Positions 1-11,237 are shown, counted from the stretch's first letter. The stretch is 64,000 bases of DNA from Neoarius graeffei (GCF_027579695.1 NC_083569.1:72752149-72816148); one strand, 5' to 3'. The notes: a model not told the origin generated them from the letters alone. Program-made: numbers and translations.

Positions 1-913
1 ACTGTCTGTCGTCTATGGGTTAGAGCTTCCATTTGGGGTCTTTCTCGCATTTTAACAGTGGGTAAACTAAACAATCTGACTCCAGCCTTGCAGAATTGTT
101 TTGAGCAGCTGATAATTGCGCAAATTTGCGACATTTCATATGAAGGTACTTGTTGCTACGCATGTTATTCCACAAAGATGGCGGACACAGATAAACCAGA
201 GAGGATCATGGGCATGTGACGTCATGTGCAAACGGTCTACCGCTCCCCAGGCTGCTCTGGGTATGTTGTATGTCGCTCTGGATAATAGCGTCTACTAAAT
301 CCCTGTAATTTAAGGTGATGGCCCAGCGATGGTATAGATCTTTCGTCTCATGGCATCGTCAGATCGTACAAGCAGTACGGTGAACTCTGATCTGATTTTA
401 TGTATGTGTCTGAGCTCAGATTTGCTTTAGAGGTCATTAGACTTATTCAGATTGGAATAGTTTTACATGTAGACTTGGAATAACGTAATGGTTACTGAAG
501 TAGAGATTTTTAGTCTTTTTTTTTTTTTTTTTTTTTAACCAGGTCCTCCTGACTGACATGTTGGCAAAGAGAACGTAACTTCCTGTGGGAATCAGGGTTT
601 TGTTCTTTTTCTTCCGACATTCTTAGAAATATTAGGTTTTTCCAATTGGATTCAAAGTTTTAATGCCTCAGTTTGACACAATGAAATTCTGTTGGTGAAA
701 TCCCAATTCAGTGTCATTAAGATAAATTACATTACCAAAGAGGGAGAGATTAAAGGAAAACTCTGGCGTATTCATTTATTTATTTATCTAACTAAACCTG
801 GGCTCTATCCCATATCTTTGGGCCCAAATATTTACTCGGGACAAAAATGATTGAAATTGGTCCAGTATTGAGTTAGAACATGTACACTTCTGGAAACATG
901 GAAAGGAACCTTA
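1..913. other. rps4x intron, left edge; no exon seen
   Basis: No coding exon is recognisable here. The next rps4x exon downstream begins with the second base of a split Asp codon, so this stretch is most simply the left part of the intron before it. It holds the tail of a SINE near 240-298 and a T run near 516-536. Residues 1-87 of eS4 were looked for by eye up to 4497 and not found, so those exons probably lie left of the window. Confidence 0.55.
240..298 (+). repeat. 3' tail of a tRNA-derived SINE
   Basis: The segment matches, with a few changes, the tail of the fuller SINE at 54955-55145: the ctccccag, tgctctgggtatgttgta and cgctctggataa blocks appear in the same order. The tRNA-like head is missing, so this is a 5'-truncated copy. 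Confidence 0.6.
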
Positions 914-1246
914 TGGCCCTTTTCCACTACCCTTTCTCAGCTCACTTCAGCCTGACACGGCTCGCGTTTCGACTACCTCAGAGTGGCGCGACTCAGCTCG
1001 CTTCAGCCTTACTCAGCACCCAAAACTCGCACGGTTTTGGAGTGGGGCTGAAGCGAGCCAAACCGAGCCGAGTGGGGCTAGGGGCGTGAGGAGATACTCC
1101 CCTGTGCACTGATTGGTGAGCAGGAGTGTCCTCACATGCCCACACGCCCCGCGAGCACGCTGGGATCTGTAAACACCATAAACCCGGAAGAAGAAGAATT
1201 ACGAATTACGAGAATTTCTGAAGCCTTATGCGCCTCGCCTCATCTA

Positions 1247-2499
1247 TGGCCCTTTTCCACTACCCTTTTTCAGCTCACTTCAGCTCGCTTCAGCTCACTT
1301 CAGCCCGACACGGCTCGCGTTTCGACTACCAAAAACCAGCACGACTCAGCTCATTTCAGCCCTGCTTAGCCCCTAAAACTCACACCGTTTTGGAGTGGGG
1401 CTGAAGCGAGCCAAGCCGTGCCGAGTGAGGCTGGGGGCGTGAGCAGACACTCCCCTGTGCACTGATTGGTGAGGAGGCGTGTACTCACATGCCCACACAC
1501 GCCCCGCAAGCACGCTGGGATCTGTAAACACCGCAAACCCGGAAGAAGAAGAATTACGAATTACGAGAATTTCTGAAGCCTTATGCGCCTCGCCTCATCT
1601 ATACGCTCTTGCCAGTATCTGTTGGTGTTGTCGGTGACAACAAGCCACAGCACCAAGACCAGCAACACTAACGACTCCATGTCCTCCATGTTTATTGTTT
1701 ACTCTCCGGGTCGTGAGACTACCGCTTAAAAGCTCACTGAATCAGTGACATACAGAGCATCGTGGACGAGTTCGCGGAGCGCAAGGCTCGTCGTATGCCC
1801 TTCAAATAATGCGCGCAGTAGGCTATTGATGTTTTATTATGAGCCATGTACAGTATGTCGCCTAATGTTTTTTTGTTTGAGTTACATGTTCGTCTGAAGG
1901 ACTTAATGTACAAAATAACATAGTTGCACCCCGTAGTGTTGAAATTGGTAAACACAGTGCATTCAGTGAGGTTTGCACCGCCCTCCTTTTATTTCTGACT
2001 CTTCCTGTCACCGTTGCAACCTCTGAGCGCTCATTCGTATGCCCTTCAAATAATGTGCGCAGTATAGGCTATTGATGTTTTATTATGAGCCATGTACAGT
2101 ATCCTAATGTTTTTTTGTTTCTGAGTTACATGTTCGTTTGAAGGACTTGATGTACTAAACATAGTTGCACCCGGTAGTGTTGAAATTGGTAAACACCGCA
2201 GTTGCGGACATTTTGTAGCCTAAAATGATGTTATGATAAGCTTTAATAAAGGGCCCGGTCATTTGCCCCGCCCCCGGCCCGGCTCTGACTTGTTCCGCCA
2301 CTGTCACTGATGTCACTGTTTGCGCTGCTTAACGACATCACGTGACGTCCACCCACTTTCGCTAACTCCACCCAATGTGTCCACCCACTTCCAGCCAGCA
2401 CGGTTCAGCGCGGTTGTAGTCGAAATGCAACTCCAACAGCCCCGCTCAGCTCGACTCGGCACGGCACGGCTCAGCCGCGTTTGTAGTGGAAAAGCGGCA
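1247..2499. mobile_element. Harbinger-type element (inner copy) inserted in its own relative
   Basis: The same terminal repeats as the outer element are present, flanked by CTA at 1244-1246 and 2500-2502. Excision would restore the sequence cctcatCTAtacgctc, which the inner copy itself carries near 1593-1606. The inner copy is longer than the outer one because of about 570 extra bases around 1740-2305. Those hold two diverged direct copies of a block starting atgcccttcaaataatg (near 1795 and 2039). Confidence 0.7.
1561..1689 (-). pseudogene. Short Harbinger transposase-like N-terminal remnant
   Basis: Read on the minus strand, an ATG at 1689 opens 42 codons with a hydrophobic start (MEDMESLVLLVLVLWLVV), then a basic stretch around NRYWQERIDEARRIR, then a TAA. 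A short hydrophobic N terminus followed by RYW and an Arg-rich stretch resembles the start of fish Harbinger transposases as I recall them. It agrees with the TTA target duplication, but the match is from memory. The catalytic region is absent. Confidence 0.35.
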
Positions 2500-2844
2500 C
2501 TATACGCTCTTGCCAGTATCTGTTGGCGTTGTCGGTGACAACAAGCCACAGCACCAAGACCAGCAACACTAACAACTCCATGTTTATTGTTTGCTATCCG
2601 GGTCGTGAGACTACCGCTTAAAAGCTCACTGATGTCACTGTTTGCGCCGCCTAACGTCATCACGTGACGTCCACCCACTTTCGCTAACTCCACCCAATGT
2701 GTCCACCCACTTCCAGCCAGCACGGTTCAGCGCGGTTGTAGTCGAAATGCAACTCCAACAGCCCCACTCAGCTTGACTCAACCCAACTCAGCACGGCACG
2801 GCTCAGCCCAACTCAGCCGCGTTGGTAGTGGAAAAGCGGCATTA

Positions 2845-3773
2845 GAGAGATGCATCGGTCTGTTTCTCTCAGTAACTGTAAAGAAACCGTAGAAAATGAC
2901 TGTTTCTAGAGTCGTGGTTTTACCTTTCTCATCTCCCGCTCTCAGACACGGCACCCCGTTCACTGCCTCCTGTCTGATCACAGAGCTGTTTTCTGATGTT
3001 TACAAAGTCATTAATGCAGAATTTATCAAGTCTATTTCCAAAGTAATGCCAGAGTATTTAGCTGATTGCAACAATATGAATGAGCGACAGTATGGAAGGA
3101 TCCCTTTTGTAAACATCAGAGGCGATATAGCTGTCTTGCGATTTGGCCGTTTTATTGGACTAATTTCAATCGTTTATGTCCCAAGTAAATATTTGGACCC
3201 GAGGAATTTTCCTTAAAAAAACGAACAAACTGCAGTATAAATGGAGTAGGAAATACAGGGATTGTGAAAGTACAGTGCAAAAAAGGTATGACAAGTATTG
3301 TGCACATAAGATGAATATTGCATTTATAGTCTTCTGCTGAAAAAGTAGAACAATAAAATGCATCCTCTGGCAGCATTACTCAATCAGGAAATCTTATCCT
3401 GTCCAAATATTACTGTTAAATGGTAATTTTGCCAAGCAGATTCAGGTCGTCCCCATTCAGACTCGGGAGTCCTAGATCTTGAACACTGGCACTCGGTGCA
3501 TGTATTTCCTGTATCTGCTACTATTTAAAAAAAAAATGAGGAGCAACGGTAGCCATGTTGAGAATCAGTTTATTGTGTTAGACTTTATTTAATCTGTGAC
3601 TTAAAGTATTAGGCAAACATGGTTTTACACTGAAGGTAAATGAATGAGCACAAATTAAGTTAGTAGTTGATTTAAAGATGCAGTTGAGTGCTTTTTTTTA
3701 ATTATTTTTATTTATTTGAGTAGTGGTGCTTTTGCATCCATCAGCGATGAATGTTGGTAAATGCCTGTAATGT
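2845..3773. other. rps4x intron, unannotated
   Basis: A 106-codon open frame at 2896-3216 has no recognisable domain and no splice context that fits eS4. No element ends or tandem repeats were noticed. It is treated as intronic sequence. Confidence 0.5.
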
Positions 3774-4016
3774 AGACGTTCTTATCCAGAGCGATGTACA
3801 ACATGCCCAGAGCAGCCTGGGGAGTAGTTGGAAGTTCACACTGTTACCTTACAGCAAGAAGGTTCTGGGTTCGAGCCCAGAGGCCGACGGGGGCTTTTCT
3901 GTGTGGAGTTTGCATGTTGTCAGCATGGGTTTCCTGCTGGTCCAGGGAATCGAACCAGAGACCTTTTGCTCCCAAAGCTCCTTCTCTAACCATTAGACCA
4001 TGGCTTCTCTGTGAAC
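3774..4016 (-). repeat. tRNA-derived SINE with a fragment of another SINE inside
   Basis: On the minus strand the outer copy starts at the right with the head agccatggtctaatggtta and an RNA polymerase III B-box-like ttcgattccctgg. It ends at the left with the same tail as 54955-55145. Near 3836-3942 a plus-strand piece of the larger abundant SINE is embedded (ggttcgagcc B box followed by gtgtggagtttgcatgtt). The piece has lost both ends, so this is a composite. Confidence 0.55.
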
Positions 4017-4497
4017 ATGAGACAGGATTTGACAGCAGAGGTGTCTCTGTGTCTCTGTTATTGTTGATGTGCAGTTTAGCTTTGCAATGCAGCACATCCA
4101 GGATTACAGTTTTACTGTTATTTATTTTCCATTTGGAGTTGTTTACACATTTTAGCAATGTGGTGTTGACATGCTGAAATCAGTGGTTTGTATATAATGG
4201 CTGAATTTGATAGCACAGATTAACAGATGGCTGGAGCTGCTAGATGTCCGTCCTCTTAACATGTTGTGTTTTAATGGAGCCATCGTCATTCACCCAGTGG
4301 GAGTTGAGAGAGGATTGCCAGGAGGATATTAAATATGATTTGATTCATTCGTCAAAACCTGATGCAGCATGATGCCAGGCTTTGTGAAATAACTGACAGA
4401 CTGTTGCACTATAAGGCCTGGGCTTTCGCAGGGGAATTGGAGCAGGTTGTATGAACAGCTGATGGACAGCATTACTATATTGTGTTCTGTGTTGCAG

Positions 4498-4595
4498 ATG
4501 TGATCAGCATTGAGAAGACTGGAGAGAACTTCCGCTTGATCTATGATGTGAAAGGCCGTTTTACCGTCCACCGCATCACCAACGAGGAGGCCAAG
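4498..4595 (+). CDS. rps4x: rps4x exon, residues 88-120
   Basis: The acceptor is tgttgcag and the donor is AAG|gtgagt. The exon starts with the last two bases of the Asp-88 codon and encodes [19 protein letters not shown] and onward to EEAK, which is 32 whole codons. Confidence 0.95.
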
Positions 4596-7074
4596 GTGAG
4601 TGGGATATAATTGAAGTCAAAGCCTTCCTGAGGGACTTTTTCAGAGAGTTTGCTTTTTGAAAGATCGTGAATTCGGCCCTGATGACCATAGCATGGCTTG
4701 CTGTCAGTGAGGTCAGTTAGCGCTGCTCTGTGTTAGTGTAACATTGGCCAACTGTCCGTGTCTGTAAACCCAAACCTGGTTTTTGTTTATAACATTTAGA
4801 CTACCTAAGTGCTGAAAATGTGGTACCTGGGATAAGGCTTTAACATGTCAGTTTTGCAAGCTTAACGTGCAGGGTTTTTTCTAGAAAAATTTAGTATGAG
4901 GGCGCTCACCATGGCGAGGGAGCGAAGCGGGGGGGGGGATGGTGCCGGTTGTCTCCCCCCCCGCCGTGCAAAGCCTTTGAAAAATACTCCAATGGGACAT
5001 TCTGAGGCTATCTGAGAGGGAAATTGTAACAAATTGTCTGTCAACATTGAAAAAGAAAGAAGTAATCATCTTCTGCCCCGGACAGTCTTTGGCTTTCTTC
5101 CGCTTCGTGCCACGGGACGACATCTTTAAATGCCCAAGTGTCAACAAAAACAACTCGCGAACTACTTCTGTCAAAAGCTCCCGCGCCGGTGGGTGAAAGG
5201 TCATTCAGTCTCGAGAAATCTCGCTCTACAAGTCAGCTGACCTTGTATGTAACCCATGTCAAATCTCGCGAGAGCAGCCGCGACAAGTAAACAACTAAAC
5301 AACATGGCGCCTCAGTCTGGAAAACGCCAATTCGGATTGTTTTTGCACCGTCTGGCGGTGTATCTACTATGATTGGAATATTTTTGGAGCAATTATAACG
5401 TATTTGATGATCAGACACATTGTCACGTAGCGTTGCTGGGATGTTTTCACGGAGTCGGTAAGGGGGCGCACGCCGAGAGTAAGAGGGTGCAGCGCCCCTG
5501 TTCCCCCGTTTAGACGAAAGCCTGACGTGAATTTCTCTATCAATAAAGCTATTCGATTTGACTGGGATTGGTTGTGTGGGTTTAATGGCAGCCCTGGTTT
5601 CTGACTACTTGAAGTAATATCCTGACGGAACAAACACCCCACCCCCCTTTTTTCTTTTTTTTTTAAATAAACCTTTTTGCTCATGTTGCTTACTGTTAAG
5701 ACAGAATAGAGCTGTACAGTTGAGTTTAAAGGTCTTGCTAAAAGAAACCACAGTGACAACAAGGCAGCTTGGCTGTGCTTTGCTGCTGAGCCACCTTTTC
5801 CATCAGTCTCTGTTCAACTTTGCAGCCACTACATTATAGAAGTCTTGTTTCTGATTTTGCATTAATCTTCCTTTTCCCCTTGTGCGTGTAGTACAAGCTG
5901 TGCAAGGTGAGAAAAATCATCATTGGCACTAAGGGAATCCCTCACCTGGTGACCCACGATGCCCGCACCATCCGCTACCCCGATCCCATGATCAAGGCCA
6001 ATGACACAGTCCGCATTGACCTAGACACTGGCAAAATCACAGACTTCATCAAGTTTGACACCGGTCAGTCCTGCTGTTTTGTAGCTTTCTAGAATCCTTA
6101 TTTCTTCAAGAACACTGCAGCCTGCTAATACTGATGGGCAGCCAGTGGAAACTTGTGCAAATTGGAACCAACCAGTTAGACTTTAATCCATTATGGAATT
6201 ATTTGGCATGAGATTTGCCTGTAAAAACCAGATGGCTTTAATATGCGTCGTCATTTCTGCTTGAGCGACATGTCTACTGTCTGTCTCCCTGTCCGTAGGT
6301 AACCTGTGCATGGTGACAGGCGGTGCTAACTTGGGTCGTATTGGTGTCATCACCAACCGAGAAAGGCACCCTGGCTCCTTTGATGTAGTGCACGTGAAGG
6401 ACAGCACAGGCAACAGCTTTGCCACCAGGCTTTCCAACATCTTTGTCATTGGCAAGGTGAGTAAGAAATGGATCTGTCTTCTGATAGCTGCTCTGTAGCT
6501 GTACTCGATTTTCTTTTATTGCTCACATTTGGTTTGGTACAAAGTTGGCTCGGTAAGGATTTCAGATGGAGATTGAAACAACGTGATTCTTTCTTGTAAA
6601 TTCTTATTGTTGGCTGGTGGATTTCCCATTGATCTCATGTGCTTTCCTACATGCATTTTAATAAGATGTTAAACTTGCACAAGAGCTGATATTTGTGGAA
6701 TAAATACATCATTAGTCACGCAACATGGGGATGATCATGGGTTTTATCCATCATAATGAATACATTTCATTATCGCATTTTGAGTAACTTTAAGGACACA
6801 CACAAAACAGGCACACTGAGTGGATTTTTACTTTTTTTTTTATACTTTTATATATAAAATGAGCAAGGTTCAAGTTGCTATGTGAACAAACCAGTACCAT
6901 GTGTGAAGGGTGAACTCATTGTTCCTAATTTCCCTAATCATGTCTTTTTTATGTGGTTATTCACTTAACCAGGGTAACAAGCCATGGGTGTCCATTCCTC
7001 GTGGAAAGGGTATCCGTCTGACCATTGCTGAAGAGAGAGACAAGAGACTGGCTGCCAAGCAGAGCAGCAGTTAA
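4498..7074 (+). CDS. rps4x: 40S ribosomal protein S4 (eS4), 3' four exons
   Basis: Exons are 4498-4595, 5892-6063, 6299-6456 and 6973-7074. All junctions follow GT-AG, and the reading frame is kept across them (phases 1, 0, 1, 0). Joined, they encode 176 residues matching residues 88-263 of the 263-residue vertebrate eS4, from [13 protein letters not shown] to the C terminus AAKQSSS. They include the KOW-like GKI and [13 protein letters not shown] segments and the [14 protein letters not shown] block. eS4 is a core small-subunit protein that binds 18S rRNA on the solvent side. Exons for residues 1-87 are not visible and probably lie left of the window. There are no frameshifts or stops, and the gene looks functional. 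The X-linked type was chosen over the Y paralogues because teleosts have one rps4x. Confidence 0.96.
4870..5524 (-). mobile_element. Short hAT-like element in an rps4x intron
   Basis: The ends read CAGGGTTTTTTCTAGAAAA on the left and CAGGCTTTCGTCTAAAC on the right (reverse complement). The 5-bp direct repeat ACGTG flanks the element at 4865-4869 and 5525-5529. A 5-bp duplication with CAGG ends would fit the hAT5 group, but usual hAT duplications are 8 bp, so the class is uncertain. It is 655 bp, GC-rich near the ends, and carries only the start of an open frame on the minus strand. Confidence 0.5.
4881..5123 (-). pseudogene. Transposon-encoded N-terminal fragment
   Basis: From an ATG at 5123 the minus strand encodes a Lys/Arg-rich start ([13 protein letters not shown]) followed by [14 protein letters not shown] basic N terminus and then a GQK-I-SFF motif is the pattern I associate with some hAT-like transposase starts. 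The frame then runs out of similarity, and the remainder of a transposase is absent. Confidence 0.35.
5892..6063 (+). CDS. rps4x: rps4x exon, residues 121-178 (first base)
   Basis: The acceptor is gcgtgtag and the donor is ACCG|gtcagt. It encodes [20 protein letters not shown] through [12 protein letters not shown] (57 codons plus one base). The Gly-178 codon is split with the next exon. Confidence 0.95.
6299..6456 (+). CDS. rps4x: rps4x exon, residues 178-230
   Basis: The acceptor is gtccgtag and the donor is AAG|gtgagt. It encodes [20 protein letters not shown] through [14 protein letters not shown], the most conserved part of eS4, with no changes that look damaging. Confidence 0.96.
6973..7074 (+). 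CDS. rps4x: rps4x terminal coding exon, residues 231-263
   Basis: The acceptor is cttaaccag. It encodes [20 protein letters not shown] and onward, and ends AAKQSSS then TAA. The 33 residues bring the total to exactly 263, the family length. Confidence 0.95.
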   Translation, partial: GNKPWVSIPRGKGIRLTIAEERDKRLAAKQSSS

Positions 7075-7111
7075 GTCCACTCAGGACTGGCTCCCCAAAA
7101 CCCTGATTTCA

Positions 7112-7117
7112 AATAAA
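7112..7117 (+). terminator. rps4x polyadenylation signal
   Basis: A canonical AATAAA lies 37 bases after the stop codon, so the 3' UTR is very short, as is usual for ribosomal protein genes. A TG-rich stretch follows around 7148-7162. Confidence 0.85.
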
Positions 7118-7218
7118 AGAAATTTACTACAACAATGACACAAGATTGATTTATTCATGTTGCTTCTAATGCTAGTGACAAGGAACAAGTTGAAAGCTGG
7201 GTGGAAAAAGCAATCCAA

Positions 7219-7475
7219 ATTAAGTCAAGTTTATTTTTTATAGCGCTTTTAACAATAGACATCGTCACAAAGCAGCTTTATAGAATTTGAATGACTTTAA
7301 ACATGAGCTAATTTTATCCCTAATCTATCCCCAATGAGCAAGGGTGTTTTTTTTTTTTTTTTTTTGTGGTGATGGTGGCAAGGAGAATCTCCCTCAGACG
7401 ACATGAGGAAGAAATCTCGAGAGGAACCAAACTCAAAAGGGAACCCCGCCTCATTTGGGTGATAACGGACAACGT
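7219..7475 (+). repeat. Dispersed teleost repeat, class unclear
   Basis: The run contains aagtttattttttatagcgc, then cacaaagcagcttta, then cctcagacgacatgaggaag and aaagggaacc. I recognise these blocks in this order as a common interspersed fish repeat. No tRNA-like head or terminal inverted repeat is visible. A T run interrupts it near 7348-7365. Confidence 0.45.
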
Positions 7476-7699
7476 GATTATAACATTTTTAACTGTTAAA
7501 CATTTTAACATTAAAGGTCATAGGCAACGGTCGGAGGTGAAATATAGAATATCAACTTTATTGTCTAGAAGAACGACCCAAAAACGAATTCAATCTTCCT
7601 GGTGTCTAATTTGCACCCGAAAATTTAATAAAACGCTTAAAATATACTGTTTTGCCCAATTTCCGAAGGTTTGTTTACATCTCACTTATGCACACTTTC

Positions 7700-8692
7700 T
7701 AGGGCTGTAACGATACACCCAACTCACGATTCGATTCGTATCGCGATTTTTGACCCACGATTCGATACACCCACGATTTTTTTAAAATGTATTTTTAAAG
7801 TAGTAAATTTGACTTATTAACATTTACTTACTTACATTAACTATTTAATAACAAATAATTCAGACCACTGCAGAGAATGAGTAATATGTATGCAAAAATG
7901 AACAAATGTATATCCAAAGACTGTTTTATTTCTCAAAATAATACTGTTGAGCCGGAAGCTCTGTTTTTTCCGGTTCTGAAAAAGTCATTTTTCCAAATCG
8001 TGTAAATCCGTTAAGATTTTTTTTGGGGGGGGGGGGGGGGGGGTGGCTCTCTCACTGTCTCACTCTCATAGGGCCAATGATTTTCTGTGATCGCGGAAAA
8101 CAGATGGAAATTACGGAATTTTTATGGTGAAACATTGCTCGCGTGTCAAAGTGTAACTGCCACAGAAGGCTTCCGCCCAAGCAGACATGCCTTCAGTGTT
8201 GCCAGATATTGCTAACGTTTTCCACCCCAAAATATGTTCAAAACCAGCCAAAAAGCACCTAAACCCGCCCAATCTGGCAACACTGCATGCCTTTCCGGTC
8301 AAGTGATTGTGATTGGCTTGTGGCACACCTAGCCAGCCAATGAGCTGCTTGTTTACAGATTCGCTCCCCGCATCGCAACCAGAATGGCGACCGCTTAAAA
8401 GAAATGAATGCTCTGCCAGTGGCGAGTGTGGACGTTGCGTGACTCGCAGAAGATTGTCGCAGGTCGGCGAAAAAACGACTTACTAATAGATATAAAAAAT
8501 AAAAGTAATTTAAGTAAGTTTAAAATGTAATTTAAATAAAAAGTAAAGTATTCATAAATTGAAGTTTGGAAGCGCCTCTGTTTTTGGGCTGAGAAGTTTG
8601 AAAGGGTGTACCGCGATTCTGCCTTCTTGTATCGCGACACGGATCGTGGCTCTGCGTATTTCGATTTCGATACGCATATTGTTACAGCCCTA
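7700..8692. mobile_element. Non-autonomous hAT element nested in the Kolobok-type element
   Basis: The ends are TAGGGCTGTAACGATA and TAGGGCTGTAACAATA (right end as reverse complement). A perfect 8-bp duplication ACACTTTC lies at 7692-7699 and 8693-8700, diagnostic of hAT. The subterminal regions are full of cgattcgat-type repeats, and a G run lies near 8025-8042. There is no transposase frame. Confidence 0.8.
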
Positions 8693-9695
8693 ACACTTTC
8701 ACCACCAAGGGGCGTCATCGTGACGTCATTTAAGCCAAACAGACTGGGAGCAAAACTGTGTTTACTTGCAAACCAAGCATGCATGTAGGAGGTTCATTTA
8801 TTTAACCACTTTCTAAATATCTTTTTTTTTTGCTGGAGAGAAACATACAGGGCTAATTTTCAACAATTCAATAATAACATATACCAGGATATTTAATGGG
8901 GTTCCCCACTGATGCGCGCACACAATCCCTATAACAGAACATGGATTTGTTTATATTGCTAATATAATTTATTGCTAATATTAATACAAGCATTATACTA
9001 TTTATAGCCTACTCTAAACATGCACACAAACATTTATCATGTTGGTCAATTGGATGCTGGCAGGTTGCCATGACAAACTCCTTTTTGTCTCATTTCCGCA
9101 ATGATTGTTCAGGATCTCTCAGGATTCTTTACTTAGAAAATTGCAAGCAAAGGTAAAAATGTTTACCTCCAATCTTCTCCTTTTTGCTTGTTACAGTGTG
9201 CGAAATAGATTTTGGTTGGGGGGGGGGTCAGTGACCCTGGTCACCCAAAACTTAGATGATAAACTTTATGGGAATCAGTTGTTGTTGTTATACCATAATA
9301 ATAATAATCATAAGGTAAATAATGTATAAATAAGAGGAAACCTTTTATTCAAACTGATACTGCCATATCACGTGAAGATATTTCTAGAAGTATTTGCACG
9401 TAAATTTAATAAATGACTTTAATAAAACAAACATGTAGTGATCTATAATTATATAGTGCTGGTGCTGTCTGAGTGGTGCGCGAGAGACTACTTAGTAATG
9501 TGACGTCACACAACAGCGTACAGACCCAAATAAGGGTATAGCTTTGACTCCTGTGGGGGTTCAATAAACGTACAGACCCAAATAAGTGCGTATAGCTCAG
9601 GTTTTTGGCTATTATAAAACTTACGCATAATGCATTTATTATATAGGCTCATGCACAGGTTTTAGAGGGGTCTTTTCGAGACCCACCCTGGTCTT

Positions 9696-10081
9696 TTAAA
9701 ATACATCTTTTGAGGGGGCTTGTTTAGCTTTTGGGAGGGTCAACCCCCCCCAGACCCCCCTCATTTTGCACGCTTGAGCATTGCTCGTCTGTTTTTTCTT
9801 TAACTGCTTAATTTTGTGCTCAAATTTTGTTGGAACAGCATCAGATTTGAGCCTTCTCTGTCCGACACTGACACCTAAACTCTCCAACAGATGGGGATTC
9901 TTCAAAAATGAACCTCCTCCAAGTGATCGGAGCACAGAGCGACGTATTTATCCTGCTGCCAACCCTCTCGCTTCACACGCACAATCCACTCTCTCTGCCT
10001 CTTCTCCTCTTTTGGAAAATGGAAAAAACTTCTTCCTGAACCGGTCCTGTTGTTACAGTTCACTGCACAACAATAAGGCAT
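9696..10081 (-). pseudogene. THAP zinc-finger domain, frameshifted (Kolobok-type transposase N terminus)
   Basis: From ATG at 10081 the minus strand encodes MPYCCAVNCNNRTGSGRSFF and then HFPKEEKRQREWIVRVKREG. This gives the first Cys pair (C-x4-C), the FPK motif and the Trp of a C2CH THAP finger, then LCSDH for the second Cys and His. At about 9905 the frame shifts; the domain resumes as LKNPHLLESLG and reaches AVPTKF, the AVPxxF signature that closes a THAP domain. A second small open frame covers that part. THAP domains bind transposon ends. The frameshift makes this copy inactive. Confidence 0.75.
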
Positions 10082-10552
10082 AGTTTTTTTTGGAAATTCC
10101 CAAACGCACATCTGCACTCAAGCCGAACAGCAATGCAAGTAAACGGAAGTGGACTCAGCTCAAGCGATTTGTTTGGCTTAAATGACGTCACGCGCCGAGT
10201 GGTCACGTTAATAGCCGACAGAAATTCGCCGCGATCCGTGCTAACTTATTTTAATTATTACTTATTAACAGTACTTCTTGGGACCAGAAGAAAATTACAG
10301 AGGTGTTTTTTTTAACATATAAAGTTTCAAATGTGCATAAAATTAAAACCGTTGCCTATGAGCTTTAAGCATTTGTGCCAACAGATCTAATTTTCAGTAT
10401 GGTTTGTACGTGGCTGTTGAATATTCCACAATGTTGGCAAATCAAATGAAGTCGAATTACATCCAGAAGCGATAGTCTTAATCCATGAAACTTAATTGTT
10501 TAGGAGTTAGCATATTGCAGGTACAGTAATTTTGAAAGTATGTACAACTTAA

Positions 10553-11232
10553 AGTGCATATCCTGGACCAATTTCGGGTTTTTTTTTTTATATGAAAGTA
10601 TGTCCTTTTATACACTCATCCAGAAGGGTAATTTTGCACAAGTCCATCTGTCTACAGCAGAAAAAAATAAAATAACAAAACGCGTCTGGAAAAATCCCAA
10701 GGGAGTCTGGAGCCAGATTCGTGACGTCACCCGCGGAAGCACCAGCAGGCTGCGCGAGCTTTGCACGGTTTCAGTGCACAGCCTGTGTAGACCAAGCGCT
10801 CCCATTTCTCTCTCATTGTCCGGTCTTTTGGAAAACGATGAGCACTAATCCCATCAAGATTGGTGTTGCTACACCCTCCTACAATACATCTGTTAACCAT
10901 TTTAATAATTACGCGATAACGTTGAAGAAATTTGCAGAAAACTACCAGGTCGTTTTCTCATAAACAAACCAGCGCTGACGTAGGATTCAGAGGGAGGCGT
11001 CCCGCACGCGACACCACGATAATCAATGTTTGGCGGGAAATCCGAATGCCAAGTTTTTTCAGAGGCGGACCAATTCACCTCAAATGGCTCGATTTCAACT
11101 GAATTTTTCTGGTATTGCGCAAGGTAAAAAAATTGCACAAAATGCAAAATGTGACAGATATTTGCCCAAAGTTTAATATAAAATAGGAGAATTACATTGA
11201 TCTCGCTCCTGAATTTACCCGTGATATGCACT
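10553..11232. mobile_element. MITE with TTAA target duplication
   Basis: The ends are AGTGCATATC at both sides (right end as reverse complement), flanked by TTAA at 10549-10552 and 11233-11236. It is 680 bp. There is no transposase frame. The class could be Kolobok or piggyBac. It lies 185 bp right of the THAP-bearing TTAA element, but the terminal sequences differ. Confidence 0.55.
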
Positions 11233-11237
11233 TTAAT

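Larger units (their letters stand above)
914..2841. mobile_element. Harbinger-type DNA transposon (outer copy), non-autonomous
   Basis: Terminal inverted repeats begin TGGCCCTTTTCCACTAC on the left and TGCCGCTTTTCCACTAC on the right (reverse complement). The element is flanked by TTA at 911-913 and at 2842-2844. A 3-bp TTA/TAA-type duplication is typical of PIF/Harbinger. Removing the inner copy (1247-2499) and one CTA leaves about 672 bp. GC-rich subterminal motifs resembling gctcacttcagc recur. No full transposase is present. The element lies in an rps4x intron. Confidence 0.7.
7515..10364 (-). mobile_element. Kolobok-type DNA transposon with THAP gene, decayed
   Basis: TTAA target duplications lie at 7511-7514 and 10365-10368. 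Terminal repeats are AGGTCATAGGCAACGG on the left and AGCTCATAGGCAACGG on the right (reverse complement). A THAP domain frame starts about 280 bp inside the right end on the minus strand. TTAA duplication plus THAP is the Kolobok combination; piggyBac also uses TTAA but lacks THAP. The transposase catalytic part is not recognisable, and the interior (8700-9690) looks eroded. A hAT sits inside at 7700-8692. Confidence 0.65.

Noticed and set aside
2896..3216. 106-codon open frame in the rps4x intron
   Set aside because: No recognised domain, no splice agreement with eS4 and no partner exon.
1..4497. Upstream rps4x exons
   Set aside because: Sequences for residues such as KKICMQRFIKIDGKVRTD were looked for and not seen, so those exons are presumed to be left of the window.
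4680..4760. Box C/D snoRNA in the rps4x intron
   Set aside because: A TGATGA-like C box is seen at 4680, but no CTGA D box with a flanking stem at a suitable distance.
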